Shown in pieces: positions 17,269-26,076 of a stretch of DNA of 64,000 nt. The DNA is from Aminobacter aganoensis (lineage in GTDB: Bacteria > Pseudomonadota > Alphaproteobacteria > Rhizobiales > Rhizobiaceae): positions 1-64,000 of the forward strand of contig NZ_JACHOU010000018.1 of NCBI RefSeq assembly GCF_014206975.1, in the 5' to 3' direction. The notes below the pieces were generated by a model, which was not told the origin of the DNA, ran no database searches, and worked only from the letters and a program-made list of their open reading frames with translations. The position numbers and the translations under genes were made by a program. Positions within the stretch are counted from its first letter, which is position 1. Every line of letters starts with the position of its first letter.

Positions 17269-17727
17269 ATGGACACGGGTGGCGCGATACAGGGTTCGTT
17301 CGGACCACAGACGATGGGCGCCATGGTGATTGCCCTGGTCGTCTACGTATTTGCCTCGTTCCTTGCCATCGCGGTGCTCGCCCTGGCCGCCGAGACCTTT
17401 GCCTTCGCGATCGACTGGCTGCTCGGCGGTTCCAGGCCCAACGTCCTCCAGCTTGCCGGTTCCGTGCTCGGCGCCGTCGCCGGCATCTGGGCGGCCCGGC
17501 TTGCCTGCGACCTCACCTTCAACGCCTACAGGCCGCGTTCCGTTTTCTGGATGTTCGCGGTCGTGCTGACGATGACGACGTTGAGCAGGTTTTCGCTGCC
17601 GTTCACGACGACGCAGGCGATCCTGGGGACGCAATATGCGGTCGCCCTCGCAGCGGCGCTGCATTATTTCTGGCGTGACCGGGTCGCGCTCGCCGCGGTG
17701 GACGGCGACATGGTGCGGACGGACTAG
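17269..17727 (+). CDS. Hypothetical membrane protein
   Basis: A protein of about 152 residues with four hydrophobic segments (ALVVYVFASFLAIAVLALA, LAGSVLGAVAGIWAAR, VFWMFAVVLTMTTL, TQYAVALAAALHYFW). I do not recognise the family. The start is uncertain: ATG 17269 has GGGCAGGA before it, while 17227 and 17314 are alternatives. It ends just before a strong terminator. Confidence 0.6.
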   Translation: MDTGGAIQGSFGPQTMGAMVIALVVYVFASFLAIAVLALAAETFAFAIDWLLGGSRPNVLQLAGSVLGAVAGIWAARLACDLTFNAYRPRSVFWMFAVVLTMTTLSRFSLPFTTTQAILGTQYAVALAAALHYFWRDRVALAAVDGDMVRTD

Positions 17728-17747
17728 GCGCGGGGCCGTCCGGGCAT

Positions 17748-17776
17748 AAAAAAGCCCCGCGCGAGGCGGGGCTTTT
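17748..17776. terminator. Bidirectional rho-independent terminator
   Basis: AAAAAAGCCCCGC pairs with GCGGGGCTTTT. It serves both the convergent membrane-protein gene and the aldolase gene. Confidence 0.9.
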
Positions 17777-17799
17777 CGTTTGGTGCCAGAAGGCCCGGC

Positions 17800-18825
17800 T
17801 TACGCCGCCTTCTCCAGCCCCGACTTCCACTGGCCGAGCGCGGCGAGGTGGTTCATGTGGGCGCGGTGGGTGAAGGCGGCCTGGCCGGCGCCGAGGTTCT
17901 CGGCCTTGCCCGACCATGCCTTCTGCGGGGCTGCCTGCAGCGCGCGGCCGTAGGAGAAGGTCAGCTTCCACGGATGCGGGCCGATGGCATTGATGGCGTT
18001 GAGGTTGGCGGTGGCGTCTTCGTCGGACTGGCCGCCCGACAGGAAGGCGATGCCCGGGACCGCTGCCGGAACCGTCTCGCGGAACAGCTTGATGGTCTTT
18101 TCGGCGATCTCCTCGGCGCCGGCCTGCTTTGCGGCCTTCTTGCCGGAGATGACCATGTTCGGCTTGAGGATGGTGCCTTCGAGCACGACGCGGGCGGCGT
18201 AAAGCTCGTCATAGAGCTTGACCAGCGTTGCCTTGGTGACGTCGTAGCAGGTGTCGATGTCGTGGGCGCCGTCCATCAGCACTTCCGGCTCGACGATCGG
18301 CACGATGCCGGCTTCCTGGCACAGCGCCGCGTAGCGGGCGAGGGCCTGGGTGTTGGCCGAGAGCGAGTAGGCCGAGGGCACGTTCCTGGTGGTGTCGATG
18401 TCGATGACGGCGCGCCATTTGGCGAAGCGGGCGCCAAGCTTGTAGTACTCGGCCATGCGCTCGCGCAGGCCGTCGAGGCCTTCGGTGATGGTGTCGCCGG
18501 GGAAATTCACGATCGCCTTGGCGCCGGCGTCGACCTTGATACCGGGAATGGCGCCGGCGGCCTTGATCAGCTCGACCAGCGGGGTGCCGTCGGCGGCGTT
18601 CTGGCGAATGGTCTCGTCGTAGAGGATGACGCCCGAAATGTACCTGGTCATCGCTTCCTTGGTGCGGAACATCATTTCGCGATAGTCGCGGCGGCTGTCG
18701 GCCGTCGACTCGACGCCGATGACGTCGAAACGCTTCTTGATGGTGCCGGAGCTTTCGTCCGCAGCCAGAATGCCCTTGCCACCCGCCACCATGGCGACGG
18801 CGATGTCTTCGAGACGTTCGCTCAT
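17800..18825 (-). CDS. fba: Class I fructose-bisphosphate aldolase
   Basis: A 341-residue Schiff-base aldolase. The N-terminal ILAADESSGTIKKRFD, the phosphate-binding and substrate residues in FAKWRAVIDIDT and the Schiff-base lysine in LEGTILKPNMVISGKK (about residue 224) identify class I. It cleaves or condenses fructose 1,6-bisphosphate in glycolysis and gluconeogenesis. The start follows GGAGGTATTTGT. Together with pgk (19.1 kb), gap and tkt it forms a spread-out glycolytic cluster on the same strand. Confidence 0.93.
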   Translation of the reverse strand: MSERLEDIAVAMVAGGKGILAADESSGTIKKRFDVIGVESTADSRRDYREMMFRTKEAMTRYISGVILYDETIRQNAADGTPLVELIKAAGAIPGIKVDAGAKAIVNFPGDTITEGLDGLRERMAEYYKLGARFAKWRAVIDIDTTRNVPSAYSLSANTQALARYAALCQEAGIVPIVEPEVLMDGAHDIDTCYDVTKATLVKLYDELYAARVVLEGTILKPNMVISGKKAAKQAGAEEIAEKTIKLFRETVPAAVPGIAFLSGGQSDEDATANLNAINAIGPHPWKLTFSYGRALQAAPQKAWSGKAENLGAGQAAFTHRAHMNHLAALGQWKSGLEKAA

Positions 18826-18901
18826 ACAAATACCTCCTGAACAGATGCCCCGGGCGCATAGCAGAAGCATCCCGGGAACGGAATGCCGGGGGCCAGCCTA
18901 T

Positions 18902-18928
18902 AACCGATTGAAATTATTTCAATCGGTT
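18902..18928. promoter_or_regulatory. Perfect 27-bp palindrome upstream of fba
   Basis: AACCGATTGAAAT (18902-18914), a single T and ATTTCAATCGGTT (18916-18928). It lies 77 bases before the aldolase start and 165 after the pgk stop. It could be a regulator site or a transcription attenuator; no T-run follows. Confidence 0.6.
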
Positions 18929-18929
18929 T

Positions 18930-19047
18930 AGCTTCAGGTGAGGCCGGCCTGCAAATGGCGAGGGTCTGCGCTTCCGGTGCTCACGTACCTGAATGTACGC
19001 TCCGCTCCGGTTCTCGACCCTCACCACTTTCGGCTCGGCCTGACCTG
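18930..19047. repeat. Structured intergenic element between pgk and fba
   Basis: Nested inverted repeats: the outer arms GCTTCAGGT/ACCTGAAGC (about 18930/19047), then GAGGGTC/GACCCTC and GTAC-CTGAAT-GTAC at the centre. The whole 118-base block can fold into one long hairpin and looks like a repeated intergenic element rather than a gene. Confidence 0.5.
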
Positions 19048-19092
19048 AAGCTCGACCTGCCCCGGCGTTTGGCGGCAAGGCTGGTTGCAGCC

Positions 19093-20289
19093 TCAGGCCT
19101 TGAGCACGTCGACACCGGGCAGGTCCTTGCCTTCCATCCATTCGAGGAAGGCGCCGCCGGCGGTCGAGACATAGGTGAAGTCGTCGGCGACGCCGGCATG
19201 GTTGAGGGCTGCGACCGTATCGCCGCCGCCGGCGACCGAAACGAGCTTGCCGGCCTTGGTGCGAGCCGCGGCATGCCGGGCGGCCGAGACGGTCGCCTTG
19301 TCGAAGGGCTCGATCTCGAAGGCGCCGAGCGGGCCGTTCCAGACCAGGGTCGCGGCGCGGTCGATCCAGTCGTTGATCGACGCGACTGTCTTTGCGCCGA
19401 CATCCAGGATCATGGCATCGGCCGGCACGGCGTCGATGGCGACGGTCTCGTTGGCCGCACCGGCCTTGAACTCGCGCGCGATGACGCCGTCCGACGGCAG
19501 GATGATGGCGCAGCCCGCGCTCGCCGCCTCGATCATGATCTGCTTGGCGGTGGTGGCGAGATCGTGCTCGGCGAGCGACTTGCCGACATCGGTGCCGCGG
19601 GCGGCCAGGAAGGTGTTGGCCATGCCGCCGCCGATGACCAGCGCGTCGACCTTCTTCACGAGGTTCATCAGCAGGTCGATCTTGGTCGAGACCTTGGCGC
19701 CGCCGACGATGGCGACGACCGGCTTGACCGGGTTGCCGAGGCCCTTTTCCAGCGCCTCGAGCTCGGCCTGCATGGTGCGGCCGGCATAGGCCGGCAGCTT
19801 GTGGGCGAGGCCTTCGGTCGAGGCGTGCGCCCGGTGGGCGGCGGAGAAGGCGTCGTTGACGAAGATGTCGCCATTGGCGGCGAGTTTTTCGACGAAGGCC
19901 GGATCGTTCTTCTCCTCGGCCTTGTAGAAGCGGGTGTTCTCAAGCAGCAGGACGTCGCCGTCCTTCATGGCGCCAACGGCGCTAGCTGCCTTGTCGCCGA
20001 TGCAGTCGGCGGCGAAGCCGACCGGGCGGCGGATGACTTCAGCGGTGGCGGTGGCGATGGGCGCCAGCGACAGGGCCGGGTCGGGGCCATCCTTGGGGCG
20101 GCCGAAATGGGCGAGCAGGATGACCCTGGCGCCCTTGCCGGAAAGCTCGGTGATGGTGGGAGCGACCCGCTCGATGCGGGTGGCGTCGGAAACCTTGCCG
20201 TCGGCCATGGGGACGTTGAGGTCGACGCGGACGAGAACCCGCTTGCCGGCGACGTTGCCGATGGTGTCGAGGGTCTTGAAGGCGGCCAT
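19093..20289 (-). CDS. pgk: Phosphoglycerate kinase
   Basis: A 398-residue enzyme with [16 protein letters not shown] at the N-terminus, [14 protein letters not shown], the nucleotide-binding [23 protein letters not shown] and [13 protein letters not shown] near the C-terminus, all invariant PGK motifs. It interconverts 1,3-bisphosphoglycerate and 3-phosphoglycerate with ATP formation. Start ATG at 20289. It precedes fba on the same strand, separated by a 267-base gap holding a palindrome. Confidence 0.97.
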   Translation of the reverse strand: MAAFKTLDTIGNVAGKRVLVRVDLNVPMADGKVSDATRIERVAPTITELSGKGARVILLAHFGRPKDGPDPALSLAPIATATAEVIRRPVGFAADCIGDKAASAVGAMKDGDVLLLENTRFYKAEEKNDPAFVEKLAANGDIFVNDAFSAAHRAHASTEGLAHKLPAYAGRTMQAELEALEKGLGNPVKPVVAIVGGAKVSTKIDLLMNLVKKVDALVIGGGMANTFLAARGTDVGKSLAEHDLATTAKQIMIEAASAGCAIILPSDGVIAREFKAGAANETVAIDAVPADAMILDVGAKTVASINDWIDRAATLVWNGPLGAFEIEPFDKATVSAARHAAARTKAGKLVSVAGGGDTVAALNHAGVADDFTYVSTAGGAFLEWMEGKDLPGVDVLKA

Positions 20290-20441
20290 GGGGTTTCCCT
20301 TTCCCTTTTGGAGATCGCGCGGACCATACCCAGCGTCAGCGCGGATGCAAGGTTTGCGCGGGGCGGGGGACGAAATTTTGATGCGCTGGCCCTTCAGGTT
20401 GTGGCCGCGAGCGGCTATCGCCGGGGAAACGTGGGGGAAGC

Positions 20442-20993
20442 ATGCGCATCGCGGTCACCGGCACGCACGGCAGCGGCAAGACAACCCTCATCGACGACTT
20501 CATCGCCGCATATCCCGGCTATGAGCACGAGCAGGAACCTTATTGGGTGCTGGCGCAGCAGGGCACGCCGTTTGCGGACGCCGCCACGCCGGCCGATCTC
20601 GAGGAGCAACTGGAACAGAGTTGCACGATGATCCTGGCTTCGGCGTCGGCGCCCGATATCGTCTACGACCGCTGCCCGCTCGATTTCATCGCCTATCTGG
20701 AGGTGGTGGGCGCGCAGGAGGCGTTCGAGTGGACGCCGAGCGGCAAGCTGCTCGGCAGGATCGAAAGGGCACTCGCTACCCTAGGGCTCGTGGTCTTCCT
20801 GCCGCTGTCGCGCCCGGACGAGATCGACGCGACGATCGAGTTTCCCCGGCTGCGCAACAAGGTCGACGCCCGGTTGAAGTCGATCATCCGCGACGACGAG
20901 CTCGGCCTGCTCGAAGGCGGGCCTCACATTCTCGAATTGCGCGGTACGCGGGGCGGACGGGTGGCGCGGCTCGGGACCGTCGTTACCGGTTGA
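20442..20993 (+). CDS. P-loop ATPase of the NadR/AAA_28 type
   Basis: A 183-residue protein with a Walker A motif at once ([19 protein letters not shown], residues 2-20), a [11 protein letters not shown] segment like the substrate-kinase Walker B region, and [18 protein letters not shown]. It looks like a small nucleotide or sugar kinase, AAA_28 family; the substrate is unknown. It is divergent from pgk. Confidence 0.75.
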   Translation: MRIAVTGTHGSGKTTLIDDFIAAYPGYEHEQEPYWVLAQQGTPFADAATPADLEEQLEQSCTMILASASAPDIVYDRCPLDFIAYLEVVGAQEAFEWTPSGKLLGRIERALATLGLVVFLPLSRPDEIDATIEFPRLRNKVDARLKSIIRDDELGLLEGGPHILELRGTRGGRVARLGTVVTG

Positions 20994-21062
20994 GAATTGC
21001 GCGGCGCCGTCTTCTGGCCATGTGCTTCCCTTGCTGGGTCCGAGCACTGATCGACTTTGTTT

Positions 21063-21077
21063 GTTCTTGATATGTTC
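21063..21077 (+). promoter_or_regulatory. Candidate LexA (SOS) box
   Basis: GTTC (21063-21066), seven bases (TTGATAT), GTTC (21074-21077): the alphaproteobacterial LexA consensus GTTC-N7-GTTC. It lies 46 bases before the VOC gene start. Confidence 0.6.
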
Positions 21078-21122
21078 TATATTCGCTGATACGGTTCGCC
21101 ACAAAGCTGGAGAACGATCTCG

Positions 21123-21506
21123 ATGAGTGCTTATGCCACTGTTGGTGCGGTCGACGACGCCAAGTCGACCGCCTTCTATGACGCGACTTTGGCCACGATC
21201 GGCTGGAGCAAGCACACCGAGTTTCCGGGATGGCACGCCTATTCGGAGGGCGGCAAGGGGGACGGATTCGTGCTCTGGGTCTGCAAGCCGTTCAATGGAG
21301 AGCCAGCCAGCGCCGGCAATGGAGCGATGGTCGGCTTCATGGTCAAGTCCGCCGCCGAAGTGGATGCCTTCTACGCGGCGGCCATGCGCCATGGCGGGAC
21401 AGATGAAGGGAAGCCGGACGCGCGACCCCACTACGGGCCGGACTGGTATTCCGCCTATGTCCGCGATCCGGCCGGGAACAAGCTCTCGGTCGTCCATAAC
21501 GGTTGA
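21123..21506 (+). CDS. VOC family protein, possible SOS-regulon member
   Basis: A 127-residue glyoxalase/bleomycin-resistance fold protein: ATVGAVDDAKSTAFYDATLATIG, GFVLWVCKPFNGEPASAGNG, MVGFMVKSAAEVDAFYAAAM and YYS-like end YSAYVRDPAGNKLSVVHNG. The ligand is unknown. The start is set by GCTGGAGAACGATCTCG. The GTTC-N7-GTTC site upstream suggests LexA control, unusual for a VOC gene. Confidence 0.85.
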   Translation: MSAYATVGAVDDAKSTAFYDATLATIGWSKHTEFPGWHAYSEGGKGDGFVLWVCKPFNGEPASAGNGAMVGFMVKSAAEVDAFYAAAMRHGGTDEGKPDARPHYGPDWYSAYVRDPAGNKLSVVHNG

Positions 21507-21533
21507 AGTGACGTCGGCCCCTGGCGTAAGCCA

Positions 21534-22214
21534 TCACCGTCTCGTGGCGAGGCCATCGAGCAGGAGGTCGAGGCCTTTCCTGAAGGTGCCATCCCAATCG
21601 TCGTCCAGCAGCAGGCGGGAGCGCTCGATCGTCGGGTAGCGTTCGCCGAGACGTGCAAGGCGCTGCTGTGCGGCGGCCCTGTCGTCTTCGGAGAAGTCGA
21701 AGCTCGCCCGGGTGACGGTGGCGCCCATGACATGGTTCCAGAGCGACCATATCGCGGCGTTCAGTTCCGCATCCGCCACTCCGGCCCGCGACAGGATCCC
21801 GCCCAGCAACTCCAGGCGATTGAGGATGTTCGGGCCGAGCGCCCGGCCCGGCAGCAGCGATGCCGACCAGGGATGGCGCAGCATGCCGGCGCGCCAGTGC
21901 TCGAGCAGATGAACGACTTCCGCGCGCCAGTCTCCCGGCACGACCGGCTGCGGCGGTCCGGGGTATTCGAGCACGGCGTCGAGCGCCAGATCGAGGACAT
22001 CGCCCTTGTTGTCGACGTGCCAGTACAGGCTCATCGTGCCCGCGCCGAGACGGTCGGCCAGGCGACGCATCGTCAATCCGGCGACTCCCTCGGCGTCGAG
22101 CAGGTAGACCGCGGCCGCGACGATGCGTTCCAGAGAGAGGGGCGGTTCGTTGCGCGGTTCCTGCGCGGGCCGGGGAGACCGCTTTTTCAGGGCACCGCTG
22201 CGCTTGGCTGCCAT
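21534..22214 (-). CDS. TetR/AcrR-family repressor
   Basis: A 226-residue protein with the helix-turn-helix at residues 28-72 (LSLERIVAAAVYLLDAEGVA, LTMRRLADRLGAGTMSLYWHV) and a TetR_C-type ligand domain (VVHLLEHWRAGMLRHPWSASL). MSLYWHVDNK is typical of tetracycline-repressor relatives. The start MAAKRSG was chosen; a longer frame starts at 22280. The gene diverges from the RidA gene across two operator-like palindromes. Confidence 0.88.
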   Translation of the reverse strand: MAAKRSGALKKRSPRPAQEPRNEPPLSLERIVAAAVYLLDAEGVAGLTMRRLADRLGAGTMSLYWHVDNKGDVLDLALDAVLEYPGPPQPVVPGDWRAEVVHLLEHWRAGMLRHPWSASLLPGRALGPNILNRLELLGGILSRAGVADAELNAAIWSLWNHVMGATVTRASFDFSEDDRAAAQQRLARLGERYPTIERSRLLLDDDWDGTFRKGLDLLLDGLATRR

Positions 22215-22285
22215 CCATCTTCCTCGCTGTTGCGTGCGTCGATCCTGGCCGGGGATGTCAGTAATGTCGATCCCGGCCAATTGAC

Positions 22286-22324
22286 TCGTATGCTGTACGA
22301 TGAGATGAATCGTATATCGTACGA
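22286..22324. promoter_or_regulatory. Two tandem TetR-type operators
   Basis: Two 15-bp palindromes, TCGTATGCTGTACGA (22286-22300) and TCGTATATCGTACGA (22310-22324), share arms TCGTA and TACGA. Their centres are 24 bases apart. A TTGACT at 22281-22286 could be a -35 element of the RidA-direction promoter. Confidence 0.7.
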
Positions 22325-22406
22325 GACGGGAGCGCCAGAGGCGAAGTTCAACCAGGCCGGCCGCGAGGGCAGGTTGCCCGCCGTCCGGGAGCTCGAGAGA
22401 AAAACC

Positions 22407-22889
22407 ATGTCACACGCAATCAAGCATCTGCTCATCGGAGGGCTCATCATCATGGCAGTTCCCACCGCGACGACGGCGAACGAGAACGATCTCAAGCTGA
22501 CCATCGTCAACCCGAAGACCCTCTACGACCCGTCGCCGAACGGCTACAGCACGGCGGTGATCATCCCTGCCGGAGCGCGGGTGGCCTACATCTCCGGGCA
22601 GGGCGGCCAGGACAGCAAGGGAGGCCTGTCGCCGGACTTCGCCGTTCAGGTCAAGCAGGCCTATGCCAACCTGGGCGCTGCGCTCGAACGGATCGGCGCC
22701 AGGCCCGACCAGGTCGCCAAGCTGACGGTCTTCGTGGTCGACCACGACATGTCCAAGCTCGGCGTGCTCACGGAGCGCGTGACGGACATGTTCGGCACGG
22801 CGTTGCCGGCGCAGACCCTGGTTCCGGTGCCCAAGCTTGCTGTCGACGCCATGCAGTTCGAGGTCGAGGCGGTGGTCGTCCTGAAGTAG
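22407..22889 (+). CDS. RidA/YjgF-family protein with signal peptide
   Basis: A 160-residue protein. An N-terminal hydrophobic segment (HLLIGGLIIMAVPTATTANE) looks like a signal peptide, after which the RidA fold begins (VAYISGQGGQDSKG, AYANLGAALERIGARPDQVAK, PAQTLVPVPKLA). The usual arginine of deaminase RidA (R in the 'NPR' strand) is not seen; the equivalent position here is in QTLVPVPKL, so imine-deaminase activity is uncertain. It is probably periplasmic, which is unusual for the family, and under control of the divergent TetR. Confidence 0.85.
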   Translation: MSHAIKHLLIGGLIIMAVPTATTANENDLKLTIVNPKTLYDPSPNGYSTAVIIPAGARVAYISGQGGQDSKGGLSPDFAVQVKQAYANLGAALERIGARPDQVAKLTVFVVDHDMSKLGVLTERVTDMFGTALPAQTLVPVPKLAVDAMQFEVEAVVVLK

Positions 22890-22946
22890 CCGCACGGGGT
22901 GAGTTTGGCAGGAGAGGCGATGTCCGTCCGCTTGGCGGGAGTACCC

Positions 22947-22985
22947 CAACCCTTAGCCCCTCCCCACAAGGGGGAGGGGGATTCT
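22947..22985. repeat. Palindromic intergenic repeat, second copy
   Basis: The core CCCCTCCCCACAAGGGGGAG is shared with the copy at 5495-5548. It sits between RidA and the antiporter. Confidence 0.65.
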
Positions 22986-22989
22986 CGGC

Positions 22990-24852
22990 TCAGGCGTCCT
23001 CGGACAGGCCTTCAGAAGTCGTTGCGGCGTCCTGCCTTGCCGCCGGTTTCTTCGGACGTCCGGCAAAGAAACGCCGGACGCGGTCGCCGATTTCGCCGGC
23101 GCTGAGGAAGACCGGAACCGGGGGCGGCGGCGGGGCCGGTTCGATCGACAGGCCGACCGAGACGATGCGGCCCTTTTCGTCGACGTCGCGGACGATCAGG
23201 TCGATGAGGCCGAGCGAGACGCGGTCGGCATATTCGACATGGCCGCGCAGCCGCTGCGTGATCAACTCGGCGATGGTGAGCTTGCGCTCCTCTTCGCGGA
23301 TGGCGGCGCCGTAGACCGCCTCGAGCTCGCCGGCGAGATGGGTCTGGTCGACGGTGAAGGCGCCGAAGAAATCCTCGTCCTCGGCATCGACCTCGGCGCG
23401 GCTGGCGAACAGCCGGTCGAGCAGGCGCGGGTAGCGGTCGGGCACGAAGATGTAGACGTTGTCGCCGGCCTGCAGGCGGCCCATGTCCTGGAAGCGCATC
23501 GAGCGACCGTCGCGCACGACCAGCGATGGCCGGGCCCAGCGCGGGATGCGCTGGCCCCTGGCGACGGGCGAGCCGGGCACAACGCGATAGGCGAGAAGCT
23601 CGTGGTGGGCGGAGCCGGGCAGTTCGAGCTCGACCTTGTCGAGCGGGCCGTAGCGCTGCGGCACGATGAGGCCGAGGCGGCGGGCGAGCGGGCCGACCGT
23701 CCAGCCCTGGATGACCAGCGAGGTCAGCACGATGATGAAGGCGATGTTGAAGATGGCGCGGCCGTTTTCCAGGCCGCCGAGCAGCGGGGTGATGGCGAGC
23801 AGGATCGAGACCGCGCCGCGCAGGCCGACCCATGAGATGAAGGCGGTCTCCTGGCGCGGGATGTTGAACGGGATGAGGCAGAGCCAGACCGCCACCGGGC
23901 GGGCGACGAACATCAGGAACAGGCCGAGCACCAGCGCGGAGACCAGGATCGCCGGGAACTGCGACGGCGTGGCGAACAGGCCGAGCACCAGGAACATGAT
24001 GATCTGGGCGAGCCAGGACATGCCGTCCTGGAAACGCTTCAGGGTGGAGACGGCGCGGATGTCGGAATTGCCGGCGACGAGGCCGGCGAGATAGACGGCG
24101 AGGAAGCCCGAGCCCCCGACGGCGCCGGCGGCTGCGAAGACCAGCAGCGACAAGGTGAGCACGAAGATCGGCAGCAGGCCGCGGTCGAGGTTGAGCCGCT
24201 CGACCAGCTTGACGATCAGGAAGCCGCCGAGCAGGCCGATGGCCGCGCCCAGGATCATCTGGACGATGAAGCCGACGACGAGATCGACGAGCAGCAGATC
24301 GGCATCGGGCTTGGCGCCGAGCGCGATGATCTCGACCAGGGTGATGGTCAGGAAGATGGCGATCGGGTCGTTGGTGCCGGATTCGATTTCGAGCGTCGAG
24401 CGGACGCGCTCGCGCAGGTTGATGTTGCCGGCGCGCAAGAGGAAGAACACGGCGGCCGCGTCGGTGGAGGCGACGGCCGCCCCGAGCAGGAAGGATTCGA
24501 GCCAGGTGAAGCCGGTGAGGTAATAGGCGGCGATGCCGAAGATCACCGTCGTGATGCCGACGCCGACGGTGGCAAGCGTGAGCGCCGGCAGGCCGGCCTG
24601 GCGCAGGACGCCCACCGGCGTGCCGAAGCCGGAATCGAACAGGATGACGGCCAGCGCTATGGCGCCGACGAAATAGGCGATGTGGGCGTTGTCGAAGACG
24701 ATGCCGAGGCCGTCGACGCCGGAGCCGAGGCCGATGCCCAGGAAAAGCAGCAGCAGCGGGGCGCCGAAGCGGAAGGCGATCAGGCTCGAAAATGCCGCGG
24801 CCACCACCAACGCGGTGCCGACCAGCGTGACCAGATATACCGCCTGTTCCAT
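22990..24852 (-). CDS. K+/H+ (NhaP2-type) antiporter with RCK domain
   Basis: A 620-residue protein. About twelve membrane segments fill residues 1-400, with the Na+/H+ exchanger signature GTNDPIAIFLTITL and SFLLGAAVASTDAAAVFFLL. A TrkA_C-type ligand domain (about 415-500: LELPGSAHHELLAYRV, RWARPSLVVRDGRSMRF, AGDNVYIFVPDRYPRLLDRLF) and a CorC_HlyC-like region follow (LITQRLRGHVEYADRVSLGLI). The C-terminus is rich in Pro and Ala. It likely exports K+ or Na+ in exchange for protons. No partner subunit is nearby. Confidence 0.88.
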   Translation of the reverse strand: MEQAVYLVTLVGTALVVAAAFSSLIAFRFGAPLLLLFLGIGLGSGVDGLGIVFDNAHIAYFVGAIALAVILFDSGFGTPVGVLRQAGLPALTLATVGVGITTVIFGIAAYYLTGFTWLESFLLGAAVASTDAAAVFFLLRAGNINLRERVRSTLEIESGTNDPIAIFLTITLVEIIALGAKPDADLLLVDLVVGFIVQMILGAAIGLLGGFLIVKLVERLNLDRGLLPIFVLTLSLLVFAAAGAVGGSGFLAVYLAGLVAGNSDIRAVSTLKRFQDGMSWLAQIIMFLVLGLFATPSQFPAILVSALVLGLFLMFVARPVAVWLCLIPFNIPRQETAFISWVGLRGAVSILLAITPLLGGLENGRAIFNIAFIIVLTSLVIQGWTVGPLARRLGLIVPQRYGPLDKVELELPGSAHHELLAYRVVPGSPVARGQRIPRWARPSLVVRDGRSMRFQDMGRLQAGDNVYIFVPDRYPRLLDRLFASRAEVDAEDEDFFGAFTVDQTHLAGELEAVYGAAIREEERKLTIAELITQRLRGHVEYADRVSLGLIDLIVRDVDEKGRIVSVGLSIEPAPPPPPVPVFLSAGEIGDRVRRFFAGRPKKPAARQDAATTSEGLSEDA

Positions 24853-24982
24853 CCCGACCCGTCCGCGAAGCGCTTGCTAGCTGCGTCGGTTGAGAGTGCG
24901 GCGAAGAAAAGGCCGTGTGCAAGCCAGAATGGATTTTTGCCGGCTGAGCCAATGATTTTTCTGCGCTGCAGCAAAAACGAAA

Positions 24983-25004
24983 ACGCCCGGCCGAAGCCGG
25001 GCGT
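24983..25004. terminator. Stem-loop after gap
   Basis: ACGCCCGGC/GCCGGGCGT, with A-rich sequence on one side (AAAAACGAAA, complementary to a T-rich tail on the minus strand). It lies 38 bases after the gap stop and would end gap transcription. Confidence 0.7.
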
Positions 25005-25041
25005 CGTCAAGCGGATCCGAAGATCGCGATCTGCCGCCTGG

Positions 25042-26052
25042 TCAGGCGATGGTCTTGCCCATGGTGACGGCGGTGTCGGCCATGCGGTTGGAGAAGCCCC
25101 ACTCGTTGTCGTACCAGGACATGACGCGGACGAGGTTGCCCTCGATGACCTTGGTCTGGTCGAGCGCGAAGGTCGACGAGGCCGGGTTGTGGTTCATGTC
25201 GATCGACACCAGCGGCTCGTTGGTGAAGGCGAGCACGCCCTTGAGCGGGCCGTTGGCGGCAGCGACGAGCACTGCGTTGACCTCTTCGACGGTGACGTTC
25301 TTCTTGGCCACGAACTTGAAGTCGATGCACGAGACGTTGGGGGTCGGCACGCGGATCGAAACGCCGTCGAGCTTGCCCTTGAGTTCAGGCAGGACGAGGC
25401 CGACGGCCTTGGCTGCACCGGTCGAGGTCGGGATCATCGACATCGCCGCGGCGCGGGCGCGGTAAAGGTCCTTGTGCATGGTGTCGAGCGTCGGCTGGTC
25501 GCCGGTGTAGGCGTGGATCGTGGTCATGAAGCCCTTTTCGATGCCGAAGGCATTGTTGAGGACCATGGCGACGGGGGCCAGGCAGTTGGTGGTGCAGGAC
25601 GCATTCGAGATGACGATGTGGTCCCTGGTGATCTGGTCGTGGTTGACGCCGTAGACCACGGTCAGGTCGGCACCGTCGGCAGGCGCCGAGACGATGACGC
25701 GCTTGGCGCCGGCGGCCAGATGCGCCGAGGCCTTGTCCTTGGAGGTGAAGATGCCGGTGCATTCGAGCGCGATGTCGACGCCGAGTTCCTTCCACGGCAG
25801 CTGCGACGGGTCCTTGATCGCGGTGACCTTGAACTTGTCGCTGCCGATGTTGATGCTGTCGCCTTCGACCTTCACTTCGTGCGGGAAGCGGCCATGCACG
25901 CTGTCGTAGCGCAGCAGGTGGGCGTTGGTCTCGACCGGGCCGAGATCGTTGACGGCAACGACGTCGATGTCCTTGCGGCCCGATTCATAGATCGCACGCA
26001 CGATGTTGCGGCCGATGCGGCCGAAACCATTGATGGCAACTCTTACGGTCAT
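25042..26052 (-). CDS. gap: Glyceraldehyde-3-phosphate dehydrogenase
   Basis: A 336-residue enzyme. [17 protein letters not shown] is the NAD-binding start, [14 protein letters not shown] carries the catalytic Cys (about residue 153), and [15 protein letters not shown] is the family end. It oxidises glyceraldehyde 3-phosphate in glycolysis, or reduces in the other direction. It lies just downstream of tkt, 24 bases away, probably one operon. Confidence 0.97.
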   Translation of the reverse strand: MTVRVAINGFGRIGRNIVRAIYESGRKDIDVVAVNDLGPVETNAHLLRYDSVHGRFPHEVKVEGDSINIGSDKFKVTAIKDPSQLPWKELGVDIALECTGIFTSKDKASAHLAAGAKRVIVSAPADGADLTVVYGVNHDQITRDHIVISNASCTTNCLAPVAMVLNNAFGIEKGFMTTIHAYTGDQPTLDTMHKDLYRARAAAMSMIPTSTGAAKAVGLVLPELKGKLDGVSIRVPTPNVSCIDFKFVAKKNVTVEEVNAVLVAAANGPLKGVLAFTNEPLVSIDMNHNPASSTFALDQTKVIEGNLVRVMSWYDNEWGFSNRMADTAVTMGKTIA

Positions 26053-26076
26053 GTCTGATCCTCCTGGGGGAACGTC

